A stretch of 64,000 nucleotides of DNA from JAWWOL01 sp033851545 (GTDB taxonomy: Bacteria > Actinomycetota > Actinomycetes > JAWWOL01): positions 1 through 64,000 of the forward strand of contig JAWWOO010000022.1 in NCBI GenBank assembly GCA_033851545.1. Direction: 5' to 3'. Position numbers and translations under genes: made by a program. The notes under the pieces were generated by a model. That model was given only the letters and a program-made list of their open reading frames with translations, had not been told where the DNA came from and did not search any database. Below, piece by piece: positions 32,098 through 41,526 of the stretch (the stretch's first letter is position 1; each line of letters begins with the position of its first letter).

Positions 32098-32190
32098 CTC
32101 ACCGTTCGGGTCATTGCCGGAATGTAGGTGCGGCCGGCCCGTAGAATAAGCGTGCTCATGATCTGTCCGCCGTCGTCCGGGAGCTGTGCT

Positions 32191-33446
32191 GTGGGGCTCG
32201 TCGTCCAGAAGTACGGCGGTTCGTCCGTCGCCGACGCCGAGCGGATCAAGCGGGTCGCCGAGCGCATCGTGGCCGCCCGCCGAGACGGCAACGAGGTTGT
32301 TGTCGTCGTCTCCGCCATGGGCGACGAGACCGACCGGCTGCTCGACCTGGCCAAGGAGATCTCCCCGGTCCCGCCGCCGCGCGAGCTGGACATGCTGCTC
32401 ACCGCCGGCGAGCGGGTGTCCATGGCGCTGCTGGCGATGGCGATCGCCAACCTGGGCTTCGAAGCCCGGTCCTTCACCGGCTCGCAGGCCGGCGTCATCA
32501 CCGACTCGACACATGGCAAGGCTCGGATCATCGATGTCACGCCCGGCCGCATCCGGCAGGCGCTCGACGACGGCTACGTCGTGATCGTCGCCGGCTTCCA
32601 GGGCGTCTCGCAGGACACCAAGGAGATCACCACCCTCGGCCGCGGCGGCTCCGACACCACAGCCGTGGCCCTCGCCGCGGCTCTCAACGCTGAGGTCTGC
32701 GAGATCTACACCGACGTCGACGGCGTCTACACCGCCGACCCGCGCATCGTCCCGACCGCGCGCCGGCTCGACGTGATCTCGTACGAGGAGATGCTCGAGA
32801 TGGCGGCGTCCGGCGCCAAGGTGCTGATGCTGCGTTGCGTCGAATATGCCCGCCGCTACGGCGTTCCGGTCGTCGTACGCTCCTCGTTCTCCAACAAGCC
32901 CGGCACTCTCGTCACCCACAGCTCGGAGGTTCCGGTGGAGCAGGCGATCATCTCTGGCGTCGCGCACGACCGCAGCGAGGCCAAGATCACGGTGGTCGCC
33001 GTTCCCGACAAGCCGGGCGAGGCCGCTGCCATCTTCCGTACGATCGCCGATGCCGAGCTCAACATCGACATGGTCGTGCAGAACGTCTCCGGAGCGACCG
33101 GCCGTACGGACATCTCGTTCACCCTGCCCAAGGCCGACGGCCGGACCGCGATGGCGGCGCTCGAGCGGGTCAAGGCGAGCGTCGGCTTCGAGCAGCTGCT
33201 CTACGACGACCACATCGGCAAGGTCTCCCTCGTCGGCGCCGGCATGAAGTCGCACCCCGGCGTCACGGCCCGGATGTTCGAGTCCCTGGCCGAGGCCGGC
33301 GTCAACATCGAGCTGATCTCCACCTCCGAGATCCGTATCTCGGTGGTGTGCCGCGACACCGACGTGGATGCTGCAGTGCAGGCGATCCACACCGCGTTCG
33401 ACCTCGACGCCGACGAGGCCGCGACCGTCTACGGAGGCACCGGGCG

Positions 33447-33450
<4 letters not shown>
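32191..33450 (+). CDS. lysC: Aspartokinase (alpha subunit, full length)
   Basis: A 419-residue protein; GTG 32191 gives the normal N-terminus MGLVVQKYGGSSVADAERIK with the KYGGSS nucleotide-binding motif. The kinase domain continues with TAGERVSMALLAMAI, GRGGSDTTAVALAAAL and TDVDGVYTADPRIVPTA; the C-terminal third holds two ACT domains for feedback control by Lys/Thr (ITVVAVPDKPGEAAAIFRTI, VSLVGAGMKSHPGVTARMF). It phosphorylates aspartate, the first step toward Lys, Thr, Met and diaminopimelate for peptidoglycan. The 4-base overlap with asd shows they are an operon. An internal start yields the beta subunit. Confidence 0.95.
32935..33450 (+). CDS. Aspartokinase beta subunit, in-frame internal start
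   Basis: Within lysC, a GTG at 32935 is preceded by a perfect GGAGG at 32925-32929 (5-base spacing) and is in frame with the alpha subunit. The product (171 residues, starting MEQAIISGVAHDRSEAKITVV) consists of just the two ACT domains. This matches the known lysC-alpha/lysC-beta arrangement of Corynebacterium glutamicum, where the small subunit, MEEAVLTGVATDKSEAK, is made from the same kind of internal GTG and forms an alpha2beta2 enzyme. Expression is inferred from the ribosome site and the family. Confidence 0.75.
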
Positions 33451-34479
<1,029 letters not shown>

Positions 34480-34499
<20 letters not shown>

Positions 34500-34944
34500 C
34501 CCTCATCCCATAGCGGTAAGTCAGTTTCTGACCGAGCCACACCGCGACGATCAGAACGGCCACGGCGACCGCGCTCAACGCGAGCTGCCCGGGCCGGGTC
34601 CTGTCCAGCTCGACGTGATCCCCGGCTCGCCAGTAGTAGCCGACGATGAACAGGACAGCGGCAACGACGTTGAGCGACAGATGCGTCAGCGCGGTGGTGA
34701 ACGGTGGTGTCCGCCGGGGGATGCGCACCAAGTCCAGGACCCCGAACACGGCGGCGATGAGCGCGCCGATCAGCCCGACGCCGATCAGCCAGTACGCACC
34801 ATCGACCAGGTAGGGAAGACCGTCCGGCTTGGTCCACGTCAGGATGTCAAAGATCAACGACGATACGAACGCCCCGATCGGCAACGGGACCAGGAACGGA
34901 TGAATCGGGTGCCCTTCGGGACCGGCCAGCGCAGAAGCCTTCAT
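34480..34944 (-). CDS. DUF2231 membrane protein
   Basis: A 154-residue protein from ATG 34944 (the frame stays open to 35268, but that part does not look like protein). The opening GPEGHPIHPFLVPLPIGAFVSSLIFD is the DUF2231 signature, with its HPIHP motif, and four hydrophobic helices follow (PYLVDGAYWLIGVGLIGALIAA, ALTHLSLNVVAAVLFIVGYYW, QLALSAVAVAVLIVAVWLG). The family is of unknown function; conserved His residues suggest heme or metal binding. Its 3' end overlaps asd by 20 bases tail to tail, a possible antisense effect. Confidence 0.88.
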
Positions 34945-35371
34945 GTCGATGGTGCTACCCGTCCGGCGCCGCCGCAACAACCCGGACTGGCCGTTGACCG
35001 GCATCTTCGCCCAGCGCGGCAAGGAGCGGCCGAACCGGATCGGACTCAGCACCTGCGAGCTGCTGCCCCTTGGCCCCAGGCTGGCGCAACCCCGCCGAAT
35101 GATGGACCGGAAATGGTGCTGGAGTCCCAGTTCGGGTCCGCACTTCCGCGGGGGTTCGCTCGCGACCGACGGGCGTTGTGTCATTTCGGTCGCGGGGCCA
35201 GCCGATTCGACCCAACGCTCCGCCCGCCTCGGCCGACCTCTCCGCACCATCACAACACCCCTCGACAATCAGGCGTTGCGACAATCTCTTGAGCCCTAGG
35301 GGGCCACAGCACCCGTACGGGTCCATCCTTCGGCGGGGTTGGAACTGCCATCGCTCCTGGGGAAACGTCAA
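34945..35371. other. Gene-free region between the DUF2231 gene and tRNA-Pro
   Basis: About 430 bases with no frame I would call a gene on either strand. It contains the promoter for the minus-strand DUF2231 gene at its left end. A CGTACG hexamer lies at 35314-35319. No riboswitch or insertion element is visible. Confidence 0.5.
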
Positions 35372-35403
35372 GGGCCGGCGCCCACGTGAGTGGGGACCGG
35401 CCC
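35372..35403 (-). terminator. Terminator hairpin for tRNA-Pro
   Basis: GGGCCGG at 35372-35378 pairs with CCGGCCC at 35397-35403, the arms extending imperfectly inward (CGCCCAC opposite TGGGGA). It stands 9 bases past the 3' end of the minus-strand tRNA gene, as expected for its terminator. Confidence 0.65.
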
Positions 35404-35411
35404 TCGTACAG

Positions 35412-35485
35412 TCGGGGTGGCGGGATTTGAACCCACGACCTCTGCGTCCCGAACGCAGCGCGCTGCCAAGCTGCGCTACACCCCG
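35412..35485 (-). tRNA. tRNA-Pro (anticodon CGG)
   Basis: A 74-base tRNA on the minus strand. Acceptor CGGGGTG (from 35485) pairs with CACCCCG (35413-35419), discriminator A at 35412, no encoded CCA. The D arm GCGCAGCTTGGCAGCGC, anticodon loop TTCGGGA (reads CCG) and T-arm GTGGGTTCAAATCCCGC are canonical. Confidence 0.95.
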
Positions 35486-35533
35486 ATCGTGCTCGGCCAC
35501 TCTACCGAACCGGGCCGGTCCAGACGAACGGGA

Positions 35534-36442
35534 TCAGCCGCGGGGAACGAGGGTCAGCAGCGAGGCCTCGGGGGGGCAGGCGAACCGCACCGGAGCGTAC
35601 GGCGACGTGCCGAGCCCAGCGGAGACGTGCAGCCAGGCAGGGTCCAGCCCCAGCCCCCAGCGGTGCAGTCCGCGGGCCAGCTTGGGGTCCAGCCCGCAGT
35701 TGGAGACCAGCGCGCCGTAGCCGGGAACCCGCAGCTGCCCGCCGTGGGTGTGGCCACAGAGCATGAGTCGGAACCCGTCGGACACGAAGTCGTCCAGGAG
35801 CCGCGGCTCCGGCGAGTGCGACAGCCCGATCGCGAAGGACGCGCCGGGGGGTACGGGACCGGCGACGTCCTCGTAGCGGTCCCGGTGGATGTGCGAGTCG
35901 TCGACGCCGCGGATGAAGATCCGCCGGCCGCCGGCGGACAGGAAACCCTGGGCGTTGTCGGCGTCGATCCAGCCGGCTGCGCTCATCGCATCGGTCAGCT
36001 CGCGCCACGGCAGCGGCGTGCCATGGAACCGCACGCCGGTGTCCGGGAACAGATAGCGCACCGGGTTCTTGGGCCTGGGGGCGTAGTAGTCGTTGGACCC
36101 CATCACGAACGCCCCGGGCAGTGCGAGCAACGGCTCGAGCGCCTCGAGCATCGCCGGCACGGCGTCGGCAGAGGCGAGGTTGTCCCCGGTGTTGACGACC
36201 AGGTCGGGGCGCAGCTCTGCCAGTCCGGCGATCCACTCGCGGAGCCGCCTGCGGCCTGGCGTCAGGTGGGTGTCACTGAGGTGCAGGACCCGCAGCGGTT
36301 CCGAGCCCGGGTCGAGCACCGGCACCTCGAAGCGGCGCAGCCGGAACGCGTTGCGCTCGACGACCGCTGCGTAGCCGAGACCGCCGACACCGGCCGCCAC
36401 ACCCAGGCCGAGCGCCACGGGAAGCGCAGTCTTGGTCCGCAT
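35534..36442 (-). CDS. Calcineurin-like metallophosphoesterase
   Basis: A 302-residue protein with an N-terminal hydrophobic anchor (ALPVALGLGVAAGVGGLGYAAVV). The metallophosphatase motifs are all visible: LHLSDTHL, NTGDNLAS, MGSNDYY, LSHSPEP and LCGHTHGGQ, which bind two metal ions. It resembles the mycobacterial Rv3683-type gene beside ponA2. The enzyme probably acts at the membrane on phosphate esters or lipid pyrophosphates; substrate is unknown. It lies 33 bases downstream of the PBP gene on the same strand, hence likely cotranscribed. Confidence 0.9.
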   Translation of the reverse strand: MRTKTALPVALGLGVAAGVGGLGYAAVVERNAFRLRRFEVPVLDPGSEPLRVLHLSDTHLTPGRRRLREWIAGLAELRPDLVVNTGDNLASADAVPAMLEALEPLLALPGAFVMGSNDYYAPRPKNPVRYLFPDTGVRFHGTPLPWRELTDAMSAAGWIDADNAQGFLSAGGRRIFIRGVDDSHIHRDRYEDVAGPVPPGASFAIGLSHSPEPRLLDDFVSDGFRLMLCGHTHGGQLRVPGYGALVSNCGLDPKLARGLHRWGLGLDPAWLHVSAGLGTSPYAPVRFACPPEASLLTLVPRG

Positions 36443-36475
36443 GCCTCCATCGTGTCATCCCGGTGAGATCTGCGG

Positions 36476-38962
36476 TCAGGTGCCTGGTGCCGGCGCGCCC
36501 GCGCTGGCACCAGCCGCCGCCGTGCTCGTGCCGGGCGGGACGGGCGGTTGGACGATCGTTGCCGGCGCCGAACCGGAGCTGGTCGTCACCGGCTGGGTCG
36601 GCGTGCCGGGACCGGTCGGCGTGCCCTTGGTCCCCGTCGGCGAGGGGCTGACCGTCGGCGTCGCCGGGCCGGCGCTGAGGGTCAGCGTCACCGTCGACCC
36701 GGAGGGGACCTTGGCTCCAGGGGCCGGGTTGGCCGAGACCACCTGGCCCGCAGGCAGCTTGGAGGGCACTGCCGTGGTCGCCAGCTGGGTCACCAGCCCG
36801 ACACTGTTGAGGTAGTTCGTCGCGTCGGCAGTGGACTTGTTGACCACCGGCGGCACGATCACGTACGTGGTGTTGCCGGCGGCTGCCGGTCCGGTGATGC
36901 CGTTGAACGGGACGGGCGGCGACCCGGTCAGTGCCGCGGTCATCGAGTCGTGCCAGATCATGGTCGGCAGGTCGCCGCCGAACATGTGGGTCCAGGCCTG
37001 GCCGTCGATCGTGAGGTTGACCAGGCCGCCGAGGTGGTTGGGGCCGGCCGGGTCGCCGATCCACACCGAGGAGGCGAGGTCGGGGGTGAACCCGTCGAAC
37101 CAGGCGGCGCCGTACGAGTTGGTGGTGCCGGTCTTGCCAGCGGCCGGCCGGCCGATGTCACCGTTCTTGTGGCCGGTCGCGCCCTTGTCGGTGATGACGT
37201 GCGTGAGCATCGTCGTGATCTGGTCCGCGATCGAGCGGTCCATCACCTGGCGGCACTGCGCTCCCTGGACGGCGAGCGCCTTGCCGTCGGCGTCGGTGAC
37301 CGCCGCGATGGCATAGGGCTTGCAGAAGTTGCCGTGCGCGGCGATGGCGGCGTAGGCGCCGGCCATCTCTAGCGGCGACACCTCGCGGGTGCCGAGGGTG
37401 AAGCTGCCCTCATCGGTGGTGACAGGGGACTTGTCGAACAACGTCGGGTTGACGCCGAGGTTGACAGCGGCGGAGGCAACGGCGGGGACGCCTACCTTTT
37501 CCTCGAGCTGGACGAAGTAGGTGTTGACGGAGAACGCCGCGGCCTGGGTCATGTTGAAGGTGCCCGCCTCGCTGTCGCCCGCGTTGTGGACGCCGCCCTT
37601 CTTCTTCGAGTAGCCGGGGAAGACCGGCGAGTAGTAGGTCTGCGGCGAGACGAAGACCTGGTCGGTGGAGATGCCGGCCTGCAGCGCGGCGACCATGGTG
37701 AAGAGCTTGAACGTGGAGCCGCCCTGGAAGCCCGAGCTGGCACCCGTGGCGTACGGGTTGACGTTCTGCCCCTTCTTGGCGTCGTAGCCCCAGGGTTGGT
37801 TGGCGGTCATGGCCAGGACCGCGCCGGTGCCCGGCTTGACCATCACCTCGGCGCCGGCGATGCCCCGCGGGTTGCGGCCCTTCTGCGGCGGCAGCTTGTT
37901 GGCCAGCGCGCTCTCGGCCGCCCGCTCGTCCTTCCAGTCCAGCGTGGTGTGGATGGTGAGGCCGCCTTTGAGCAGCTTGTCGGTGCGTTCCTGCTTGGTC
38001 GCGCCGAACGTCGGGTCGGACTCGAGGGTGCTGACCACCCAGTCGCAGAAGTAGGGCGCCTTGTCCTTCTGGCAGCCGTCGGTCTGCTTGGTGATGTGCA
38101 GGCGCAGCGGCTGAGAGGCTGCGGCCTTCTCCTGGTCGGCGCTGATGAAGCCGACCGTCTGCATCCGGGCCAGCACGGTGTCGCGCCGGTTGCGGGCGTT
38201 CATCGGGTGCCGCTGCGGGTCGTGGGCGCTCGGGTTCTGGACCAGTCCCACGAGCAGCGCCGACTCGTCGAGGGTGAGCTGGCCCACGGGCACGCCGAAG
38301 TAGTGCTCTGCCGCGGCGCCGATCCCGTACGACCGCTCGCCGAAGAACGCGATGTTCATGTAGCCGGTGAGGATGTCGTCCTTCGACATGGTCTTGTCGA
38401 GGGTCAGCGCGTAGCGGGCCTCCCGGATCTTGCGCTCGATCGTGGTCTCGTTGGCCTTCTTGGCCTGCGCGTTGTCAGCGGCGTCGTAGAGCAGCATGTT
38501 CTTGACGAACTGCTGGGTCAGCGTCGAGCCGCCCTGAAGGCTGTCGCCGTGCAGGTTGGAGACGAGCGCCCGCAGGCTGCCCTGGAAGTCGACGCCGTTG
38601 TGGTAGTAGAACCGCGCGTCCTCGATGGCCAGCAGCGCCTGCTTGGTGACGGTCGGGATCTGGTCGAACGTGACCGGGATCCGGTTCTCGTAGTAGAACT
38701 CGCCGAGGAGCGAGTTGTCCGACGCGAGGATCCGGCTCGGGGTGGGCAGCACGGACTGCTTCAGGCTGGTCGGCAGGCTCGCCCAGTCGGTGGCGCCGGT
38801 CTTGACGACGAGGCCGAGCCCGGCCACCACCGGCATCGCGATGGCCGCGAGCACCAGCCCCGCGATCATCGAGACGGCGACCATCAGCACCAGCGGGCGC
38901 AGGAACCCCAGCTGGCGCAGCGGCGTCGCGGTGGCGGACCTCACGGTGTTAGGCGTCGGCAT
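36476..38962 (-). CDS. Bifunctional penicillin-binding protein with PASTA domain (PonA2-like)
   Basis: An 828-residue class A PBP, ATG 38962. One N-terminal TM helix (LVLMVAVSMIAGLVLAAIAMPV), then the GT51 transglycosylase (ALLAIEDARFYYHNGVD with catalytic Glu, GGSTLTQQFVKNMLL, ERKIREARYALTLDKTMSKDDILTGYMNIAFFGERSYGIGAAAEHYF). The transpeptidase has GGSTFKLF (SxxK), SVNTYFV (SxN) and GKTGTTNSYGAAWFDGFTP (KTG). A single PASTA domain follows (VPPVVNKSTADATNYLNSVGL) and then a Pro/Ser/Thr-rich tail. It polymerises and cross-links peptidoglycan. Gene order metallophosphoesterase-PBP-whiB matches ponA2/whiB4 of mycobacteria. Confidence 0.94.
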   Translation of the reverse strand: MPTPNTVRSATATPLRQLGFLRPLVLMVAVSMIAGLVLAAIAMPVVAGLGLVVKTGATDWASLPTSLKQSVLPTPSRILASDNSLLGEFYYENRIPVTFDQIPTVTKQALLAIEDARFYYHNGVDFQGSLRALVSNLHGDSLQGGSTLTQQFVKNMLLYDAADNAQAKKANETTIERKIREARYALTLDKTMSKDDILTGYMNIAFFGERSYGIGAAAEHYFGVPVGQLTLDESALLVGLVQNPSAHDPQRHPMNARNRRDTVLARMQTVGFISADQEKAAASQPLRLHITKQTDGCQKDKAPYFCDWVVSTLESDPTFGATKQERTDKLLKGGLTIHTTLDWKDERAAESALANKLPPQKGRNPRGIAGAEVMVKPGTGAVLAMTANQPWGYDAKKGQNVNPYATGASSGFQGGSTFKLFTMVAALQAGISTDQVFVSPQTYYSPVFPGYSKKKGGVHNAGDSEAGTFNMTQAAAFSVNTYFVQLEEKVGVPAVASAAVNLGVNPTLFDKSPVTTDEGSFTLGTREVSPLEMAGAYAAIAAHGNFCKPYAIAAVTDADGKALAVQGAQCRQVMDRSIADQITTMLTHVITDKGATGHKNGDIGRPAAGKTGTTNSYGAAWFDGFTPDLASSVWIGDPAGPNHLGGLVNLTIDGQAWTHMFGGDLPTMIWHDSMTAALTGSPPVPFNGITGPAAAGNTTYVIVPPVVNKSTADATNYLNSVGLVTQLATTAVPSKLPAGQVVSANPAPGAKVPSGSTVTLTLSAGPATPTVSPSPTGTKGTPTGPGTPTQPVTTSSGSAPATIVQPPVPPGTSTAAAGASAGAPAPGT

Positions 38963-39270
38963 GCGGGAGGGCGTCCTCGAGTCGTCTGGGGGGAGTTGCC
39001 GCAAAGCGGCGGATTCGACCGCTCGTCAGGTCAGGGTACGTTCCGCGGCCCGCCGAGTCCCGTACCGACTGGCGGTTCAGAGCAGGCGGAGCAGTGCCGA
39101 TAACCATCCTGATAGCCCGTACGGACTACGCCAAAGATGAACCTTATGGGGGCTGTCGACCGGAGTGTCCACTTCATACGGTGAGCATGAGGATCGGGAC
39201 AGTGACATTTGGACCCGACTCAGGGACCCGCAAGGGCCCCTACGGGGAAGTTCGACCGAAAGGCAGGCCA
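38963..39270. promoter_or_regulatory. Divergent promoter region between the PBP gene and whiB
   Basis: About 300 bases separate the divergent PBP (minus) and WhiB (plus) genes. It includes a CGTACG at 39118-39123 and a long leader before the WhiB start. No clear gene is present; an in-frame extension of the WhiB frame back to 39094 lacks conserved sequence. Specific promoter boxes cannot be assigned with confidence. Confidence 0.45.
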
Positions 39271-39627
39271 ATGCGGACCATCGCTGCTGTTGCAACCTGG
39301 AGCCGTGACTGGACGACGTCGGGAGCCTGCCAGAACGGCGACCCGGACGAGCTCTTCGTCCAGGGGGCTGCGCAGAACCGGGCCAAGGCCGTGTGCCAGG
39401 GCTGTCCGGTCCGCACCGAGTGCCTGGCCGACTCCCTCGACAACAAGACCGAGTTCGGGGTCTGGGGCGGCATGACCGAGCGCGAGCGCCGGGCGCTGCT
39501 GCGCCGCCGGCCCAACGTCACGTCCTGGCGCCGCCTGCTCGAGGCCGCCAGGGCCGACCACGAGCGCCGGGTCGTCGTCGAGGGTGTCTCCGCGGACGTC
39601 TACCCCGAGGTCAGCCGGTCCGCCTGA
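39271..39627 (+). CDS. WhiB-family iron-sulfur regulator (WhiB4/WblA position)
   Basis: A 118-residue protein from ATG 39271. It has four Cys in the Wbl order (GACQNGDPDELFV, then KAVCQGCPVRTECLADSL: C-x(n)-C-x2-C-x5-C) to hold a [4Fe-4S] cluster, the GVWGGMTERERR turn and a basic C-terminus (RRALLRRRPNVTSWRR) for DNA or sigma-factor contact. Gene position, divergent from the ponA2-like gene and near the ArsA pair, corresponds to whiB4 of Mycobacterium and wblA of Streptomyces, which regulate redox or developmental genes. Identification with WhiB4 rests on synteny. Confidence 0.9.
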   Translation: MRTIAAVATWSRDWTTSGACQNGDPDELFVQGAAQNRAKAVCQGCPVRTECLADSLDNKTEFGVWGGMTERERRALLRRRPNVTSWRRLLEAARADHERRVVVEGVSADVYPEVSRSA

Positions 39628-39629
39628 GC

Positions 39630-40238
39630 TCAGTTGTGCACCCAGCGCATGGACGACGTGCGGTCGTTCATCGTGCCCAGGCTGCTGCACGAGCTGAAGG
39701 TGGGGCACTGGATGGAGCTGCCGGCCGGCGGGGTGTTGGGTGTCGCCCCCGCGTTGTCGTAATGGATCGCGTTGCAGTTGCTGCCGGCGTGCGACGAGCT
39801 GATGTCGTTGTTCCACCCCGAGGGCATCGAGCTCCACGCGTAGTTGAAGCTGGTGCAGTCGGAGCTCCAGGTGAAGGTGTACGTCGATCCTCCGTAGCCC
39901 GAGTTCTGGTACTCCGTGCTCAGGACGAAGACACTGTTCGCGATCTCCGCCGCGGCGATCTGTGCATCCTCCGGGCTGGTGCCGCTGCCGTTGGGCTCGG
40001 CGGCCAGCCCGCTGCTCAGCTGGACCCGGCCTCCGGTGAGGTAGGCGACGGCCTGCGGGTAGGTCGTGAAGCAGTGCGGCGCAGGCGCGACAGCGACCTC
40101 AGGGCCGGCGACCTGCTGCACGCAGTGGTTGCCCGTGGTGGCGTCGCCGCCGTCTGCCGCAGCCGCTGATGCCAGGGCGATCTCGCCCGCGACCAGCACC
40201 CCGACGCCCAGGCCGAGCCTGGCTACTGTGAGCTTCAT
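39630..40238 (-). CDS. Secreted protein with crystallin/inhibitor-I36-like C-terminus
   Basis: A 202-residue protein, ATG 40238 after a strong GGGAGAG. A signal peptide (VARLGLGVGVLVAGEIALASAAAA) precedes a mature part with several Cys (NHCVQQ, PHCFTT, SDCTSF, SNCNAI, QCPTFSSC). The region around FNYAWSSMPSGWNNDISSSHAG and the terminal LGTMNDRTSSMRWVHN resembles the beta-gamma-crystallin-like proteins grouped with peptidase inhibitor family I36. It may bind calcium or inhibit a protease; this is tentative. It is divergent from the ECF sigma gene and only 2 bases from the end of whiB, so it could be a target of that sigma factor. Confidence 0.65.
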   Translation of the reverse strand: MKLTVARLGLGVGVLVAGEIALASAAAADGGDATTGNHCVQQVAGPEVAVAPAPHCFTTYPQAVAYLTGGRVQLSSGLAAEPNGSGTSPEDAQIAAAEIANSVFVLSTEYQNSGYGGSTYTFTWSSDCTSFNYAWSSMPSGWNNDISSSHAGSNCNAIHYDNAGATPNTPPAGSSIQCPTFSSCSSLGTMNDRTSSMRWVHN

Positions 40239-40357
40239 CGTTGCTCTCCCTGCCGCGGCGGGCCGAGTGGCTCGTCGGCGCGCTTCCCCCGTACGGACGA
40301 TGGGTCCACCCTGCTCGACCCTGGTGCGGCTGTCTACGCAGGTGGGAGAAAAGTTCC

Positions 40358-41008
40358 GTGACGTGGGAACCCGGCGGGTCGAGCGGCCATAGAGAGCCTG
40401 TGGATGCCGAACTGCGCAGCCTGACCGACGCGGCGCTGTGGGCTCGCACAGGGGAGGAGCCCACAGCGTTCGCGGAGTTGTTCCAGCGACACGCAGACGC
40501 GGTCTACAACCACTGCTTCCGTAAGACGGCCTCCTGGAGCGCGGCGGAGGACCTCCGCTCCGTCGTCTTCCTGGAGGCATGGCGTCGCCGGACCGATGTG
40601 CGGCTGCACGAGGACTCGATCCTGCCGTGGCTGCTGGCCGTGGCGAACAACGTCGTTCGCACCCGGGCGCGGTCGATGCGCCGACACCGGGCGATGCTCC
40701 AGCGCCTGCCGGTGTCGATGGTCAGCGCCGACGACCCGGAGGCCGAGGCCATCGACCGGCTGCACGACGAGGCGCAGATGCGCCGGGTCCAGGCGGCCAT
40801 CGGCGGTCTGACCCGGGCGGAGCAGGACGTGCTCGCGCTGTGCGTCTGGGCCGAGCTCGACTACGCCGCGGCCGCCGTGGCCCTCGGAGTCCCGGTCGGC
40901 ACCGTGAAGTCGCGGCTGTCCCGGGCGCGGCAACACCTCCGCCAGGCTGTCGAGGAAGGGCCGCCTGGACAGTCACCTCGCGCTTCCACGGGAGGCTCCG
41001 ATGCTTGA
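40358..41008 (+). CDS. ECF-family RNA polymerase sigma factor
   Basis: A 216-residue protein. I use GTG 40358, preceded by GGGAG; GTG 40400 is a second candidate that would remove 14 residues. Region 2 (AFAELFQRHADAVYNHCFRKTASWSAAEDLRSVVFLEAWRR) and region 4 (QAAIGGLTRAEQDVLALCVWAELDYAAAAVALGVPVGTVKSRLSRARQHLRQAV) are clear, with a short linker between, as in ECF sigmas. The downstream gene overlaps by 8 bases and encodes a single-pass membrane protein that may be its regulator. The divergent crystallin-like gene is a plausible target. Confidence 0.9.
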   Translation: MTWEPGGSSGHREPVDAELRSLTDAALWARTGEEPTAFAELFQRHADAVYNHCFRKTASWSAAEDLRSVVFLEAWRRRTDVRLHEDSILPWLLAVANNVVRTRARSMRRHRAMLQRLPVSMVSADDPEAEAIDRLHDEAQMRRVQAAIGGLTRAEQDVLALCVWAELDYAAAAVALGVPVGTVKSRLSRARQHLRQAVEEGPPGQSPRASTGGSDA

Positions 41009-41504
41009 CGACCTCCAAGTGCCGCCGCTGCGGACCACGAGCTACAGCGATCGCGCCCGTCAGGGGCAGGCCCTGGCCCAGCTCGTCAGTGCCGGCCCGG
41101 TCCGCCGCCGCGTGACGCGTACCGCGTTCGCCGTTGGTACGGCCTCGGTCTTGGTCGCGACGATGGGGGCGCGGGCTGCCTACATCGCGTTCGCCCCGGT
41201 CACCGACCACACGGTCGTGCACTGCTACACCGCGCAGGGCACCGCCGAGAAGGACCTGGGTACGGACACCAACTACCAGTCGGGCGCTCCCGCGGACGCG
41301 ATCGCGGCCTGCACGAGCCTGTGGCAGGCCGGGGTCCTCCAGCTCGGCAAGGCCCAGGCGCAGCCACAGCAGGGACCTGGCCCGCTTCCTCAGGATCAGC
41401 CGGTGCCGGCCCTCGTGGCCTGCACGCTCCACGGAGAGGCGGCCGTGTTCCCGGGTGACCCCTTGACGTGCCAACACCTGGGGCTGCCGGTGCTCAAGAA
41501 GTAG
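41001..41504 (+). CDS. Single-pass membrane protein coupled to the ECF sigma gene
   Basis: A 167-residue protein, ATG 41001 inside the last codons of the sigma gene. The N-terminal 40 residues are cytoplasmic, TM is about 40-62 (FAVGTASVLVATMGARAAYIAFA), and the extracytoplasmic part has conserved-looking Cys residues (HCYTAQ, AACTSLW, ACTLHGE, CQHLG). The place fits an anti-sigma factor, but the cytoplasmic part lacks the HxxxCxxC zinc-binding motif of ZAS anti-sigmas, so it would have to work by another contact. Function unproven. Confidence 0.65.
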   Translation: MLDDLQVPPLRTTSYSDRARQGQALAQLVSAGPVRRRVTRTAFAVGTASVLVATMGARAAYIAFAPVTDHTVVHCYTAQGTAEKDLGTDTNYQSGAPADAIAACTSLWQAGVLQLGKAQAQPQQGPGPLPQDQPVPALVACTLHGEAAVFPGDPLTCQHLGLPVLKK

Positions 41505-41526
41505 GCGTCCGCTGACCACAGGGGGG

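Noticed and set aside
32128..32190. Longer lysC N-terminus from 32128
   Set aside because: The added residues are not conserved in aspartokinases; GTG 32191 gives the standard start.
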